NCBI RefSeq assembly: GCF_045038405.1 | Contig: NZ_CP173660.1 | Coordinates: forward strand, 1,984,001-2,048,000 | From: Sellimonas caecigallum | Lineage (GTDB): Bacteria > Bacillota > Clostridia > Lachnospirales > Lachnospiraceae | Length of the DNA stretch: 64,000 bases | Direction of reading: 5' to 3' | Shown here: piece by piece, positions 10,208 through 19,701 of the stretch | How the letters are laid out: each line of letters opens with the position of its first letter | Numbering within the stretch: the first letter of the stretch is position 1 | The notes under the pieces: generated by a model | What the model saw: the letters and a program-made list of their open reading frames with translations, nothing else | The model's database searches: none | What the model was told of the DNA's origin: nothing | Made by a program: the position numbers and the translations under genes

Positions 10208-12235
10208 ATGGATAACCAGAACAATAATAAAAACAACAGGCAGAATTATGGAATTATCATTATAACGACGATCGTTGCCGCTGTTTTCGTTATGATTTTA
10301 TATCAGTTCATGCAGGACACCCCTTCTCAGGAGATTTCATATACAAAATTTATGGAAATGGTCAAGGCGGGAGAGGTAAAGGAAGTAACATTTGAGTCTG
10401 ATAAAATTCGTATCACACCGAAGACAGAGGCAGAGAAGCAAAAAGAAGATAGCGGAGAAGAAGGCAGCCAGAGTCAGGATGAATGGGGATGGCTTCCGCA
10501 GCTCAGCTCTTCTGCACAGGTGGAATACTACACCGGTATCGTAGATGATCCGGATATGTATAAGAAATTGGAGGATGCAGGAGTCATCGTAAAGACGGAG
10601 ATACCGGATTCCAGATCGATGATGCTTTTGAATCTTCTGTTTAGTTTTGTTCTTCCGTTTGTGCTTATTTTTGCAGGACTTAGTTTCTTTATGAGACGGA
10701 TTTCCAAAAGCAGCGGCGGAATGATGGGGATTGGAAAAAGCAATGCAAAGATGTATGTGGAAAAGACGACCGGAGTGTCATTTAGGGATGTGGCAGGTCA
10801 GGATGAAGCCAAAGAGTCTCTCCAGGAAGTTGTGGATTTTCTTCACAATCCGGGAAAATATACAGGTGTCGGGGCCAAGCTCCCAAAAGGGGCGCTTCTT
10901 GTAGGGCCTCCGGGAACAGGAAAAACACTTCTCGCGAAAGCTGTAGCTGGAGAAGCCAATGTCCCTTTCTTTTCTCTGTCCGGATCCGCTTTTGTGGAAA
11001 TGTATGTAGGTGTCGGTGCATCACGTGTGCGTGATCTGTTTAAGCAGGCGCAGCAAATGGCGCCGTGCATTATCTTCATTGATGAGATTGACGCTATCGG
11101 TAAGAGTCGTGATTCGCAGCTTGGAGGAAACGATGAACGGGAACAGACACTGAATCAGCTTCTGGCAGAGATGGATGGATTTGATACAAATAAAGGACTG
11201 CTTCTTTTGGCGGCAACCAACCGTCCTGAGATCCTGGATCCAGCGTTGCTCAGACCAGGGCGTTTTGACCGGAGGATCATTGTAGAGCGTCCGGATTTAA
11301 AAGGACGGGTAGATATCTTAAAAGTACATGCAAAAGACGTTCGGATGGACGAGACAGTCAATCTTGATGAAATTGCTCTGGCAACAAGCGGTGCTGTCGG
11401 ATCCGATCTGGCCAATATGATCAATGAGGCGGCCATCAATGCCGTAAAACATGGAAGGATGGCTGTATCTCAGTCAGACTTGTTTGAAGCGGTGGAAGTG
11501 GTGCTTGTTGGAAAAGAGAAGAAAGACCGGATCATGAGTCAGGAAGAAAGAAGGATTGTCTCATACCATGAGGTAGGGCATGCTCTTGTGAGCGCGCTGC
11601 AGAAAGATTCTGAACCGGTACAGAAGATCACGATTGTGCCGCGTACGATGGGAGCTCTCGGATATGTCATGCAGACACCGGAAGAGGAAAAATTCCTGAA
11701 TACAAAGAAAGAGCTGGAAGCTATGCTGGTAGGTCTTCTGGCAGGGCGTGCCGCTGAAGAGATCGTGTTCGATACGATCACAACAGGGGCATCAAACGAT
11801 ATTGAGAAAGCAACAAAAATTGCAAGATCAATGATCACACAGTACGGTATGTCGGAAAAATTCGGTCTGATCGGACTGGAATCTATCCAGAACCGTTATC
11901 TGGATGGCAGGGCTGTCATGAACTGTGGAGAAGGGACAGCAGCGGAGATCGATGCGGAAGTAATGCAGATGCTGAAAGCTGCATATGAAGAAGCAAAGCG
12001 TATTCTGAAGGAAAACAGGGAAGCGCTTGATAAGATCGCTGCATTTCTGATTGAGAAAGAGACCATCACAGGAAAAGAATTCATGCAGATTCTGCACGAA
12101 GTGAAAGGTATTACGGAGGATGCTGAGCCATCGCGAAAGGAAGAGCGCATTGCCATGAAACCGACAGAAGAATATGCAATCAAAGAAAAGGCGGAAGACT
12201 TGGATTTATCTGAAGAGAAGCCTTTGGAACAATAG
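10208..12235 (+). CDS. ftsH: ATP-dependent zinc metalloprotease FtsH
   Basis: A 675-aa membrane-anchored AAA+ protease that degrades unassembled membrane proteins and regulatory proteins. Two membrane helices (about residues 14-35 and 139-162) flank an extracytoplasmic segment of about 100 aa. The AAA domain has Walker A GPPGTGKT at 233-240, Walker B IDEID at 291-295 and the second region of homology with ATNRPEILDPALL. The zinc site HEVGH is at 454-458, with the third ligand in the ASNDIEKAT segment. The start is ATG 10208, 6 bases after AGGAGG and downstream of the promoter. A terminator follows. Confidence 0.97.
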   Translation: MDNQNNNKNNRQNYGIIIITTIVAAVFVMILYQFMQDTPSQEISYTKFMEMVKAGEVKEVTFESDKIRITPKTEAEKQKEDSGEEGSQSQDEWGWLPQLSSSAQVEYYTGIVDDPDMYKKLEDAGVIVKTEIPDSRSMMLLNLLFSFVLPFVLIFAGLSFFMRRISKSSGGMMGIGKSNAKMYVEKTTGVSFRDVAGQDEAKESLQEVVDFLHNPGKYTGVGAKLPKGALLVGPPGTGKTLLAKAVAGEANVPFFSLSGSAFVEMYVGVGASRVRDLFKQAQQMAPCIIFIDEIDAIGKSRDSQLGGNDEREQTLNQLLAEMDGFDTNKGLLLLAATNRPEILDPALLRPGRFDRRIIVERPDLKGRVDILKVHAKDVRMDETVNLDEIALATSGAVGSDLANMINEAAINAVKHGRMAVSQSDLFEAVEVVLVGKEKKDRIMSQEERRIVSYHEVGHALVSALQKDSEPVQKITIVPRTMGALGYVMQTPEEEKFLNTKKELEAMLVGLLAGRAAEEIVFDTITTGASNDIEKATKIARSMITQYGMSEKFGLIGLESIQNRYLDGRAVMNCGEGTAAEIDAEVMQMLKAAYEEAKRILKENREALDKIAAFLIEKETITGKEFMQILHEVKGITEDAEPSRKEERIAMKPTEEYAIKEKAEDLDLSEEKPLEQ

Positions 12236-12243
12236 ACGATACA

Positions 12244-12282
12244 GCACAGCGTATGGGAAAACCGTACGCTGTGCTTCTTTTC
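12244..12282 (+). terminator. Terminator after ftsH
   Basis: GCACAGCGTATGG pairs with CCGTACGCTGTGC (one G-T pair), with loop GAAAAA, then TTCTTTT. Confidence 0.88.
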
Positions 12283-12307
12283 CATTCCCGATACAAGGAG
12301 GCAAGAA

Positions 12308-14152
12308 ATGTTTGTAATTGAAGAAGAATTAAAAAAACTGCCGGCCAGGCCGGGAGTTTATCTGATGCATGATGAAAAGGATGAGATCATCTACGTGGGA
12401 AAGGCCGTCAGTTTGAAGAACAGAGTACGACAGTATTTTCAGACAAGCAGGAACAAAGGAATCAAGATCGAGCAGATGGTCACGCATATCCGCAGATTTG
12501 AATATATTGTCACGGATTCAGAGCTGGAAGCGCTTGTACTGGAGTGTAATCTGATCAAAGAACACCGTCCTAAATACAATACGATGCTCATGGACGACAA
12601 GACATATCCCTTTATCAAAGTGACAGTTCAGGAACCTTTCCCGAGGATCATGATGGTAAGAAAACAGGCAAAGGACAAGGCAAGGTATTTCGGGCCTTTC
12701 ACGAGTTCACAGGCAGTAAAGGATATCATCGAGCTGGTAAGAAAACTGTACTTTCTGCGTACCTGCAACAGGAATCTGCCCCGGGATATCGGAAAGGAGC
12801 GGCCATGTCTGAATTATCACATCAAACAGTGTAAAGCGCCATGCCAGGGCTATGTATCTCAGGAAGAATACCGAAGAGCTATCGACGAGGTTGTAAAGTT
12901 TCTTTCCGGACACTACGACGGGATTCTGAAAGAACTGGAGGAGAAGATGATGGAGGCATCGGAAAAGATGGAGTTCGAAAAGGCCATCGAATACCGTGAG
13001 CTGATCGCGAGTGTCCATAAGATTTCAGAAAAACAGAAGATCACAGATGCCGGAAAAATCGGAGAAGACAGAGATGTGCTTGCTGTGGCGCGGGAAGGAG
13101 AGGACGCGATCGTCCAGGTATTCTTTATCCGTGGAGGAAGGCTGATCGGAAGAGACCACTTTTATCTCCGGGTGGATCCGGATGAGTCAAAGGCTTCCAT
13201 CATGGGAAGTTTTATCAAACAGTTTTATGCCGGTACACCGTACATTCCAAGGGAACTGATGGTTCAGTATGAACTGGAAGAACAGTCTCTTCTGGAAGAA
13301 TGGCTGACCGGACGAAGGGGACATAAAGTAACGTTTACTGTCCCGAAAAAAGGGGATAAGGAAAAACTCGTGGAGCTGGCCGAAAGAAATGCCGGGATGG
13401 TTCTGGCGAAGGACAAGGAACGATTGATCCGTGAGGCGGCAAGAACAACCGGAGCTGTGCGGGAACTGGAAAAGATCATCGGTATCAGCGGTGTGCGCAG
13501 GATGGAAGCATTTGACATTTCAAACACAAATGGATTCAACTCTGTGGGATCTATGGTCGTCTACGAAGACGGAAAGCCCAAAAGAAGCGATTACCGAAAA
13601 TTTAAGATCAAAGGTGTGCAGGGAGCGGACGATTACGCCAGCATGCGGGAAGTGCTGACGAGAAGATTCAGCCATGGGCTGAAAGGGAAAGATCACGGAA
13701 AAGACTTTGACAGCTTTACACTTTTCCCGGATCTGATCCTCATGGATGGAGGAAAAGGGCAAGTTCACATTGCGGAGGAAGTGCTAAACGAACTTCGGAT
13801 CCATATCCCGGTCTGCGGGATGGTAAAGGACGACAGACACAGGACGAGAGGGCTTTTTTATCATGACCAGGAACTCCCTATCGATACAGCATCCGAGGCA
13901 TTTAAGCTGATCACAAGGATCCAGGATGAAGCGCACCGATTTGCTATCGAATTTCACAGAAAGCTTAGGACGCAGGGACAGGTACATTCTATTTTGGATG
14001 ACATTCCGGGTGTGGGGCCAAAACGAAGAAAAGATCTTATGAAACATTTTCAGAATCTGGAGGCAATCAAAAATGCAGATTTGGAAGAGCTGAAGAAACT
14101 TCCATCGATGAATGAAAAATCTGCCAGAGACGTGTACAATTTTTTTCACTGA
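12308..14152 (+). CDS. uvrC: Excinuclease ABC subunit C
   Basis: A 614-aa nuclease that makes both incisions in nucleotide excision repair after UvrAB finds damage. The N-terminal GIY-YIG nuclease begins at GVYLMHDEKDEIIYVGKA (residues 16-33). The UVR motif for UvrB contact lies near 200-235. The C-terminal RNase H-like endonuclease contains EAFDISNTNG, and a helix-hairpin-helix DNA-binding end follows (DIPGVGPKRRKDLMKHF). Full length for the family. AAGGAGG sits 7 bases before the ATG. It opens the uvrC-hprK-glucokinase series, although a TATACT just after its stop (14158-14163) may give hprK separate transcription. Confidence 0.97.
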   Translation: MFVIEEELKKLPARPGVYLMHDEKDEIIYVGKAVSLKNRVRQYFQTSRNKGIKIEQMVTHIRRFEYIVTDSELEALVLECNLIKEHRPKYNTMLMDDKTYPFIKVTVQEPFPRIMMVRKQAKDKARYFGPFTSSQAVKDIIELVRKLYFLRTCNRNLPRDIGKERPCLNYHIKQCKAPCQGYVSQEEYRRAIDEVVKFLSGHYDGILKELEEKMMEASEKMEFEKAIEYRELIASVHKISEKQKITDAGKIGEDRDVLAVAREGEDAIVQVFFIRGGRLIGRDHFYLRVDPDESKASIMGSFIKQFYAGTPYIPRELMVQYELEEQSLLEEWLTGRRGHKVTFTVPKKGDKEKLVELAERNAGMVLAKDKERLIREAARTTGAVRELEKIIGISGVRRMEAFDISNTNGFNSVGSMVVYEDGKPKRSDYRKFKIKGVQGADDYASMREVLTRRFSHGLKGKDHGKDFDSFTLFPDLILMDGGKGQVHIAEEVLNELRIHIPVCGMVKDDRHRTRGLFYHDQELPIDTASEAFKLITRIQDEAHRFAIEFHRKLRTQGQVHSILDDIPGVGPKRRKDLMKHFQNLEAIKNADLEELKKLPSMNEKSARDVYNFFH

Positions 14153-14213
14153 TATGGTATACTGTTTTTATGATTGTTGGATCAGCAGTAAACTTTGAAA
14201 AGGAGAAACAAAT

Positions 14214-15131
14214 ATGGGGGTAAAACTGGAAAAAGTAATCGAGAAAATGGAGTTAAAGAATCTGACACCGGAGCTGGATCTGGCATCAGCGGAAATTCAG
14301 GTGCCGGATATCAACAGGCCGGCTTTGCAGCTTGCAGGGTTCTTCGACCATTTTGATTCGGAGCGTGTTCAGATTGTCGGATACGTAGAGTACACATATT
14401 TGGAGACTCTTTCGGAAGAAAGAAAAGAGGAAGTGTATGCACAGCTTCTCTCTTATGGAATACCTTGCATTATTTTCTGCAGGAATCTGGAACCGGATGA
14501 AATATTCTTGAAGAAGGCGAATGAGCTGAATGTTCCGATCTTTCAGACAGAGAAAGAAACATCGGACTTTTCCGCAGAGATCATCCGCTGGCTCAATGTG
14601 CAGCTTGCGCCATGCATTTCCATCCACGGGGTGCTCGTGGACGTATACGGTGTTGGAGTGTTGATCATGGGAGAAAGCGGTATAGGGAAAAGTGAAGCCG
14701 CACTGGAGCTGATCAAAAGAGGACACCGTCTTGTAACGGACGATGTGGTTGAGATCCGGAAAGTAAGCGATGACACTCTTGTGGGGACAGCTCCGGATAT
14801 CACAAGACACTTTATTGAGCTGAGAGGCATCGGTATTGTGGATGTGAAGACACTGTTTGGTGTGCAGAGCGTCAAAGAAACACAGTCTATTGACCTTGTG
14901 ATCAATATGGAAGAATGGGACAAGAATAAAGAATATGACCGCCTTGGACTGAAAGAAGAGTATACGGAGTTCCTTGGAAATAAAGTTGTTTGTCATTCCA
15001 TACCGATCCGGCCGGGAAGAAATCTGGCCATTATCGTGGAATCTGCTTCCGTAAACCACAGACAGAAACAGATGGGTTACAATGCAGCAGAAGAATTATA
15101 CAGAAGAGTACAGGAAAGCCTGTCAAAATAA
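14214..15131 (+). CDS. hprK: HPr kinase/phosphorylase
   Basis: A 305-aa bifunctional enzyme that phosphorylates Ser46 of HPr (and Crh where present) when glycolytic intermediates are high, and removes the phosphate otherwise. In Bacillota this is the sensor of carbon catabolite repression through CcpA. The P-loop GESGIGKSE lies near residues 153-161. The family signature LRGIGIVDVKTLFGV follows near 203-217. The ATG has AAAGGAG about 8 bases upstream. A glucokinase gene follows after 18 bases, so carbon sensing and glucose phosphorylation are encoded together. Confidence 0.97.
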   Translation: MGVKLEKVIEKMELKNLTPELDLASAEIQVPDINRPALQLAGFFDHFDSERVQIVGYVEYTYLETLSEERKEEVYAQLLSYGIPCIIFCRNLEPDEIFLKKANELNVPIFQTEKETSDFSAEIIRWLNVQLAPCISIHGVLVDVYGVGVLIMGESGIGKSEAALELIKRGHRLVTDDVVEIRKVSDDTLVGTAPDITRHFIELRGIGIVDVKTLFGVQSVKETQSIDLVINMEEWDKNKEYDRLGLKEEYTEFLGNKVVCHSIPIRPGRNLAIIVESASVNHRQKQMGYNAAEELYRRVQESLSK

Positions 15132-15149
15132 AAGGAAGGAAGAAGAAAA

Positions 15150-16082
15150 ATGAAATATTGTTTTGGTGTAGATATTGGAGGAACAAGTGTAAAGATCGGT
15201 CTGTTCTGTGAGGATGGAAGAGTCATAGATAAATGGGAGATCAAGACGAGAACCGAAAAAGAAGGCGTGAATATTCTTCCAGACATTGCAGCTTCACTCA
15301 AGAAAAAAATGGAAGAGAAGAAGATGCAAAAGGAAGAAATCGTAGGTATCGGGATGGGAGTTCCGGCTCCAATCACGGAAGAAGGCATCGTAAATGGAAC
15401 AGCCAACCTCGGATGGGGTTATAAAAATGTCAAAGAAGAGATGGAACAGCTTACCGGTATCTATACAGCGACAGGAAATGATGCCAATGTAGCAGCACTT
15501 GGCGAGATGTGGCTTGGCGGAGGGCGTGGCCATAAAAACATGATCATGGTCACACTTGGAACCGGCGTCGGGGGCGGTATCATCATCAACGGAAAGATCC
15601 TCACAGGGGAACACGGGGCAGGAGGCGAGATTGGCCATCTCTGTGTGAATTATGATGAGAAGGAACAGTGCGGATGCGGAAGCTTCGGATGTCTTGAACA
15701 GTACGCCTCTGCGACAGGAATCACACGTCTGGCGAAGAAAAAACTGGCAGAGACATCGGAAAAAACTATTCTCAGAAATGGTCCGGTCAATGCAAAGACA
15801 GTATTTGACGCAGTAAAAGAGGGCGACGCGGTTGCAAAAGATATTGCTGCAGAGTTCGGAAGATATCTCGGATATGCCCTCGCAAATCTGGCTGTAGCGA
15901 CAGATCCTGCAGTCTTTGTGATCGGCGGAGGAGTATCCAAAGCCGGAAAAGTACTGCTTCCGTTTGTTGAGAAGCCGTATAAGGAGAGAGCATTCTTTGC
16001 CAATGCAAACACAGAGTTTGCCCTGGCAGAGCTTGGGAACGATGCAGGTATTTGTGGAGCCGCCAAACTGGTGCTTGGCTAG
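15150..16082 (+). CDS. glcK: ROK-family glucokinase
   Basis: A 310-aa cytoplasmic sugar kinase that makes glucose 6-phosphate from glucose and ATP. The N-terminal phosphate-binding loop is DIGGTSVKIGLF (residues 7-18). The ROK sugar-binding segment GEHGAGGEIGH is followed by the zinc motif CGCGSFGCLEQYAS (about 174-187). Length and motifs fit Gram-positive GlcK. It is probably co-transcribed with hprK and is followed by a strong bidirectional terminator. Other ROK kinases share the motifs, so the sugar is inferred from family and neighbour. Confidence 0.92.
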   Translation: MKYCFGVDIGGTSVKIGLFCEDGRVIDKWEIKTRTEKEGVNILPDIAASLKKKMEEKKMQKEEIVGIGMGVPAPITEEGIVNGTANLGWGYKNVKEEMEQLTGIYTATGNDANVAALGEMWLGGGRGHKNMIMVTLGTGVGGGIIINGKILTGEHGAGGEIGHLCVNYDEKEQCGCGSFGCLEQYASATGITRLAKKKLAETSEKTILRNGPVNAKTVFDAVKEGDAVAKDIAAEFGRYLGYALANLAVATDPAVFVIGGGVSKAGKVLLPFVEKPYKERAFFANANTEFALAELGNDAGICGAAKLVLG

Positions 16083-16110
16083 ATAACAGGATAATTAAGA
16101 AATAGAAATC

Positions 16111-16147
16111 AAAAGAAGCACTTCTCGAAAAGGGAAGTGCTTCTTTT
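16111..16147. terminator. Bidirectional terminator between glcK and the PBP gene
   Basis: AAAAGAAGCACTTC pairs perfectly with GAAGTGCTTCTTTT, with a short loop. T-rich on either strand, it serves both converging genes. Confidence 0.9.
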
Positions 16148-16152
16148 GATTT

Positions 16153-18807
16153 TTAAGGTGTCGGTGTAGTTCCACCTCCGGATGGCGGTGTAGTGCCTCC
16201 GGTGTTGCCGGAACCACCACCGTTATTTCCTCCGGAACTGCCGCTGTTTCCATCTCCGGACGGCGGGGGAGTGCTTCCGGTGTTCCCACCGTTGGAATCA
16301 GAGCCTCCGGAATTTTCAGAATCCCCTGTAGAAGGGGTATCCGTGGAAGAACCGGAATTGCCGCTGTTTTCGGAATCCGTGTTTTCTCCTGTTTCGCCGT
16401 CGGTGTTTTCCTCATCCTCGTTTTCCGCTTCATTTTCAGTGACATGTCCGGAACAACTTTCCGTAGGTGCAGTTCCTTTATCAAAGTATTCAGTAATAGA
16501 CGGACAGGAACCGGAAACGGCAAGTTTTCCTGTCTGTGAACAGATCGTTTTCTGGACGATGGAATCCGGAATTTCGAATTCTGTGTAGGTAAGTCCTTTT
16601 GTATCATTGATTTGATCCATGATCTGTTTCCACATCTTCAGATGATAGTCCCACTCACTGTCTCCCAGCGGTTTATTGTCATCGTAACCCGTCCAGATCG
16701 TACATGTGTAGTATGGAGTGTAGCCCGCCATCCAGAGATCCACATTGTTGGTGGTTGTACCTGTCTTTCCGGCAGCAGCCATGTTGGAAAGTTCTGCAGG
16801 CGTACCTGTTCCTTTTTTAATGACATCTTCCATCGCGCTTGTGAGAAGATAAGCAGTGGATTCTTTGATGACTGTAGATGTCTTCTGTTTTTCTGTACGG
16901 TCGATCAGGACATTGCCATCATGATCAAGAATTTTTGTGTACATGATCGGCTCTCTGTATACGCCGCCGTTTGCGATAGCAGCATAGGCAGCACACATTT
17001 CATAATTGTAGACACCGTCGGTAATTCCGCCCAGAGCAGTAGACTGCTGGATATCCGTGTATACTTTTCCGTTGTCTTCTGTGCGGCTCTCCACTATAGT
17101 GGAAAGGCCAAATTTCTGCAAATAGTCAAAGCCAAGCTGAGGAGTAATCTCTGTAAGCATTTTAACTGCACAGATATTGGCAGAATCTTCGATTGCCACA
17201 CGCATGGTCATGTCGCCGCGGTAGTAATCGCCCCACCAGTTGGATACAGGAGTTCCGTCAGCATAGTTATAAGGCTCGTCCCGGATGACAGTTGCCAGTG
17301 TCTTGCCTGAGGCATCGAGAGCAGGTGCATAGGTAGACAGAATCTTGAAACAGGATCCAGGCTGGCGCTTGGAACCTGTGTAAGCCCGATTCAGACTCAT
17401 ACTGGAAGACTTCGCTCCACGCCCGCCGACCATTGCCTTGATCTCTCCTGTTTTTTGATCAATGACAGTAACAGATGCCTGCGGCTGAGGGGAGAGTGTG
17501 ATCTTCTCATCGAAGGTGTCTCCTTCTTTGGCGATGGATGCCTTGAATTCTTCGATTGTCTGCCTTGCAGCTTCTTCAGAAGAGAAAGTAAGGCCGTATT
17601 TTACATTATCATGTTCCTGGCGGAATTTTTTGATATGGCCGGAACTGTAGTTATCCTGAGTACCGTCTGTGTGTGTTACAGTAAGGAGATAGGAAAGGCC
17701 GTATTCGATTTTCCATGGATAATTGGAATCATCGTTGATAACCTGGTCGCAGATCCCCTGGATTTCCAGATCCTGTGTGGAATAAATACTCAGACCGCCT
17801 TTGTACAGGGTGTTGTAAGCCTGCGTTTCGCTGTATCCAGGTCCGACTTCCGGATTTTCCAGATCATCCAGAATTTGCTGGATCACAGCATCGACGAAAT
17901 AGCTCTGAGGGTTTGAGTCAGTGATTGTCGTATTGACATTCTGAATTCTGGAGTACACGTCATCTTTCAGCGCCTCGTCATATTCAGACTGAGAAATATA
18001 ACCTTGTTCCAACATGTTTTTCAGAACCAGTTTACGTCTTTCAGAATTGTGGTCTGGATTGGTAATAGGGTTATAATAACTTGGACGCTGTGTGACTGCC
18101 GCGATAACAGAACATTCAGAAAGAGTAAGCTGTGACACGTCTTTGTTGAAGTAGCGTCTGGATGCAGCTTGAACACCAAGTGTGTTTTGACCGAGGTTGA
18201 TTGTGTTGAGATAGTTTTCCATGATTTCATTTTTGGACATCTGTTTTTCAAGTTTCAGAGCCAGATACTGTTCCTGAATTTTTCTCTCCACTTTGTCCAT
18301 AAAGGAGTCCTCGGACATGAAGTCGAAAATATTGTTTTTTATAAGCTGCTGCGTAAGAGTAGATGCACCTTGGGAAAAATCTCCTGTTGTAATGCCGATA
18401 AAGCCAGCTCGGATAATCCCTTTTGGGTCGATTCCGTTATGTTCATAAAAACGCTCGTCCTCAATGGCGACAAATGCGTGCTGAAGATCCTTCGGAATCT
18501 GGTCGATGGTCTTATAGACACGATTTGATCCGGCGGACGTGAGCCGCTCTGTTTCTGTCTTTCCGTCTGATGCATAAATGAAAGAGGTATATCCCGTCGG
18601 CTTTACATCTTCCGGAGTGATGTCCGGTGCATCGTCAATCACTTTTTTGACGAAGATGCCTCCGCCGACACATCCTGCTATAAAAAGCACAAGGAGCAGA
18701 AGGAGTACGCTTTTAAAGATGCGAACGCCAACTCGCTTTTTTTTCTTTGTAGATTTTGAGGTAATGTCCTTTCGTTTTTGAGCAGCTTTTTTTCTACCAT
18801 AGTTCAT
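16153..18807 (-). CDS. Class A penicillin-binding protein (PBP1A type)
   Basis: An 884-aa bifunctional peptidoglycan synthase. A short basic cytoplasmic tail precedes one membrane helix (about residues 32-55). A family-51 glycosyltransferase follows (EDERFYEHNGID and GASTLTQQLIKN). The transpeptidase has SCFK (SxxK), SAN (SxN) and KTGT. The last 90 or so residues are low-complexity, first Glu/Asn-rich and then Gly/Ser/Thr/Pro-rich, likely a flexible wall-spanning tail. Start: ATG 18807 is 9 bases from GGAGG. ATG 18813 is only 3 bases away, and a start further upstream would lie before the TATAAT at 18841-18836 (minus strand). Confidence 0.95.
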   Translation of the reverse strand: MNYGRKKAAQKRKDITSKSTKKKKRVGVRIFKSVLLLLLVLFIAGCVGGGIFVKKVIDDAPDITPEDVKPTGYTSFIYASDGKTETERLTSAGSNRVYKTIDQIPKDLQHAFVAIEDERFYEHNGIDPKGIIRAGFIGITTGDFSQGASTLTQQLIKNNIFDFMSEDSFMDKVERKIQEQYLALKLEKQMSKNEIMENYLNTINLGQNTLGVQAASRRYFNKDVSQLTLSECSVIAAVTQRPSYYNPITNPDHNSERRKLVLKNMLEQGYISQSEYDEALKDDVYSRIQNVNTTITDSNPQSYFVDAVIQQILDDLENPEVGPGYSETQAYNTLYKGGLSIYSTQDLEIQGICDQVINDDSNYPWKIEYGLSYLLTVTHTDGTQDNYSSGHIKKFRQEHDNVKYGLTFSSEEAARQTIEEFKASIAKEGDTFDEKITLSPQPQASVTVIDQKTGEIKAMVGGRGAKSSSMSLNRAYTGSKRQPGSCFKILSTYAPALDASGKTLATVIRDEPYNYADGTPVSNWWGDYYRGDMTMRVAIEDSANICAVKMLTEITPQLGFDYLQKFGLSTIVESRTEDNGKVYTDIQQSTALGGITDGVYNYEMCAAYAAIANGGVYREPIMYTKILDHDGNVLIDRTEKQKTSTVIKESTAYLLTSAMEDVIKKGTGTPAELSNMAAAGKTGTTTNNVDLWMAGYTPYYTCTIWTGYDDNKPLGDSEWDYHLKMWKQIMDQINDTKGLTYTEFEIPDSIVQKTICSQTGKLAVSGSCPSITEYFDKGTAPTESCSGHVTENEAENEDEENTDGETGENTDSENSGNSGSSTDTPSTGDSENSGGSDSNGGNTGSTPPPSGDGNSGSSGGNNGGGSGNTGGTTPPSGGGTTPTP

Positions 18808-18914
18808 GAGCATATGCCTCCTTTTATACCAGTATATTATAACAAACTTCAATATTGAAATAAAGAAAAAAATCCAATCTTCAGCTTCCTGTCGTAAAAA
18901 CTTAAGAAAATGTT

Positions 18915-18942
18915 TTGAAAATATTTAAATTACTGTTATAGT
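18915..18942 (+). promoter_or_regulatory. Promoter of the YigZ-family gene
   Basis: TTGAAA (18915-18920), a 16-base spacer and TATAGT (18937-18942), divergent from the PBP promoter. Confidence 0.6.
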
Positions 18943-18982
18943 AGAGAAGGGAATATTTTTCAGGAGGCAAGGAAGAATAAGT

Positions 18983-19639
18983 ATGTTGATGGAATATAAA
19001 ACTGTACTGGACGGAAAAGAGGGAGAAATTGTTGAAAAAAAATCAAGATTTATTGGAGCCGTACAGCATATTGAGACAGAGGATGAGGCGCTGGCATTTA
19101 TAGAATCAGTACGGAAGAAGCACTACAATGCAAGGCATCACTGTTTTGCTTATGTACTGAAAGAGGAACCGGTGCTGAAACGATTCAGCGATGATGGAGA
19201 ACCACAAGGGACGGCAGGGAAACCGATTCTTGATGTTCTGTGCGGAGCTGGACTTTTCAATACCGTTATAGTGGTTACCAGATATTTTGGAGGAACCCTT
19301 CTGGGAACAGGAGGGTTGGTAAGGGCCTATACGCAGGCAGCCAGAGAAGGACTTGCCAACAGTAGTATTATTACCAGAAAATATGCTTCTAAACTGGAAA
19401 TCAGGACAGATTATACTGGACTTGGGAAGATTCAGTATCTCCTGGCACAGGCAGGGATTCAGATATTGGACACAACGTACACGGATGCTGTATCTATGAT
19501 TTGTCTTGTCCCAGAGGATGAAAAAGGACATCTCGAGGCAGAACTGACAGAACAGACAAATGGAAAAGTGGTAATGGAGTGGGGAGAGTCCTGCTATTTT
19601 GCAGAGGCAGAAGACAGGCTCTTGCTATTCGAATCGTAA
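18983..19639 (+). CDS. YigZ/IMPACT family protein
   Basis: A 218-aa cytoplasmic protein. The UPF0029 N-terminal domain (about residues 1-125) shows the family blocks KKSRFIGAV, RHHCFAYVL, FSDDGEPQGTAGKPIL and YFGGTLLGTGGLVRAY. A smaller C-terminal alpha/beta domain (DUF1949 type) follows. Relatives are linked to translation or stress, but no reaction is established. Monocistronic, ending before a bidirectional terminator. AGGAGG lies 15 bases before ATG 18983, with GGAAG closer. ATG 18989 is the alternative start. Confidence 0.92.
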   Translation: MLMEYKTVLDGKEGEIVEKKSRFIGAVQHIETEDEALAFIESVRKKHYNARHHCFAYVLKEEPVLKRFSDDGEPQGTAGKPILDVLCGAGLFNTVIVVTRYFGGTLLGTGGLVRAYTQAAREGLANSSIITRKYASKLEIRTDYTGLGKIQYLLAQAGIQILDTTYTDAVSMICLVPEDEKGHLEAELTEQTNGKVVMEWGESCYFAEAEDRLLLFES

Positions 19640-19666
19640 AAAGAAGAGATTTTCAGACACAAAAAT

Positions 19667-19696
19667 ATCCCCCAGTCTACAAAGGCTGGGGGATTT
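19667..19696. terminator. Bidirectional terminator between yigZ and hpf
   Basis: ATCCCCCAG pairs perfectly with CTGGGGGAT (19686-19694). The flank is TTTGAAATTT on plus and ATATTTTT on minus. It serves the two converging genes. Confidence 0.85.
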
Positions 19697-19701
19697 GAAA
19701 T

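Noticed and set aside
16153..16440. Proline/glutamate-rich plus-strand frame (131 aa) as a surface protein gene
   Set aside because: It is the complement of the low-complexity PBP tail and has no start signals.
18808..18852. Upstream start for the PBP gene
   Set aside because: It lies upstream of the -10 and of the AGGAGG that serves ATG 18807.
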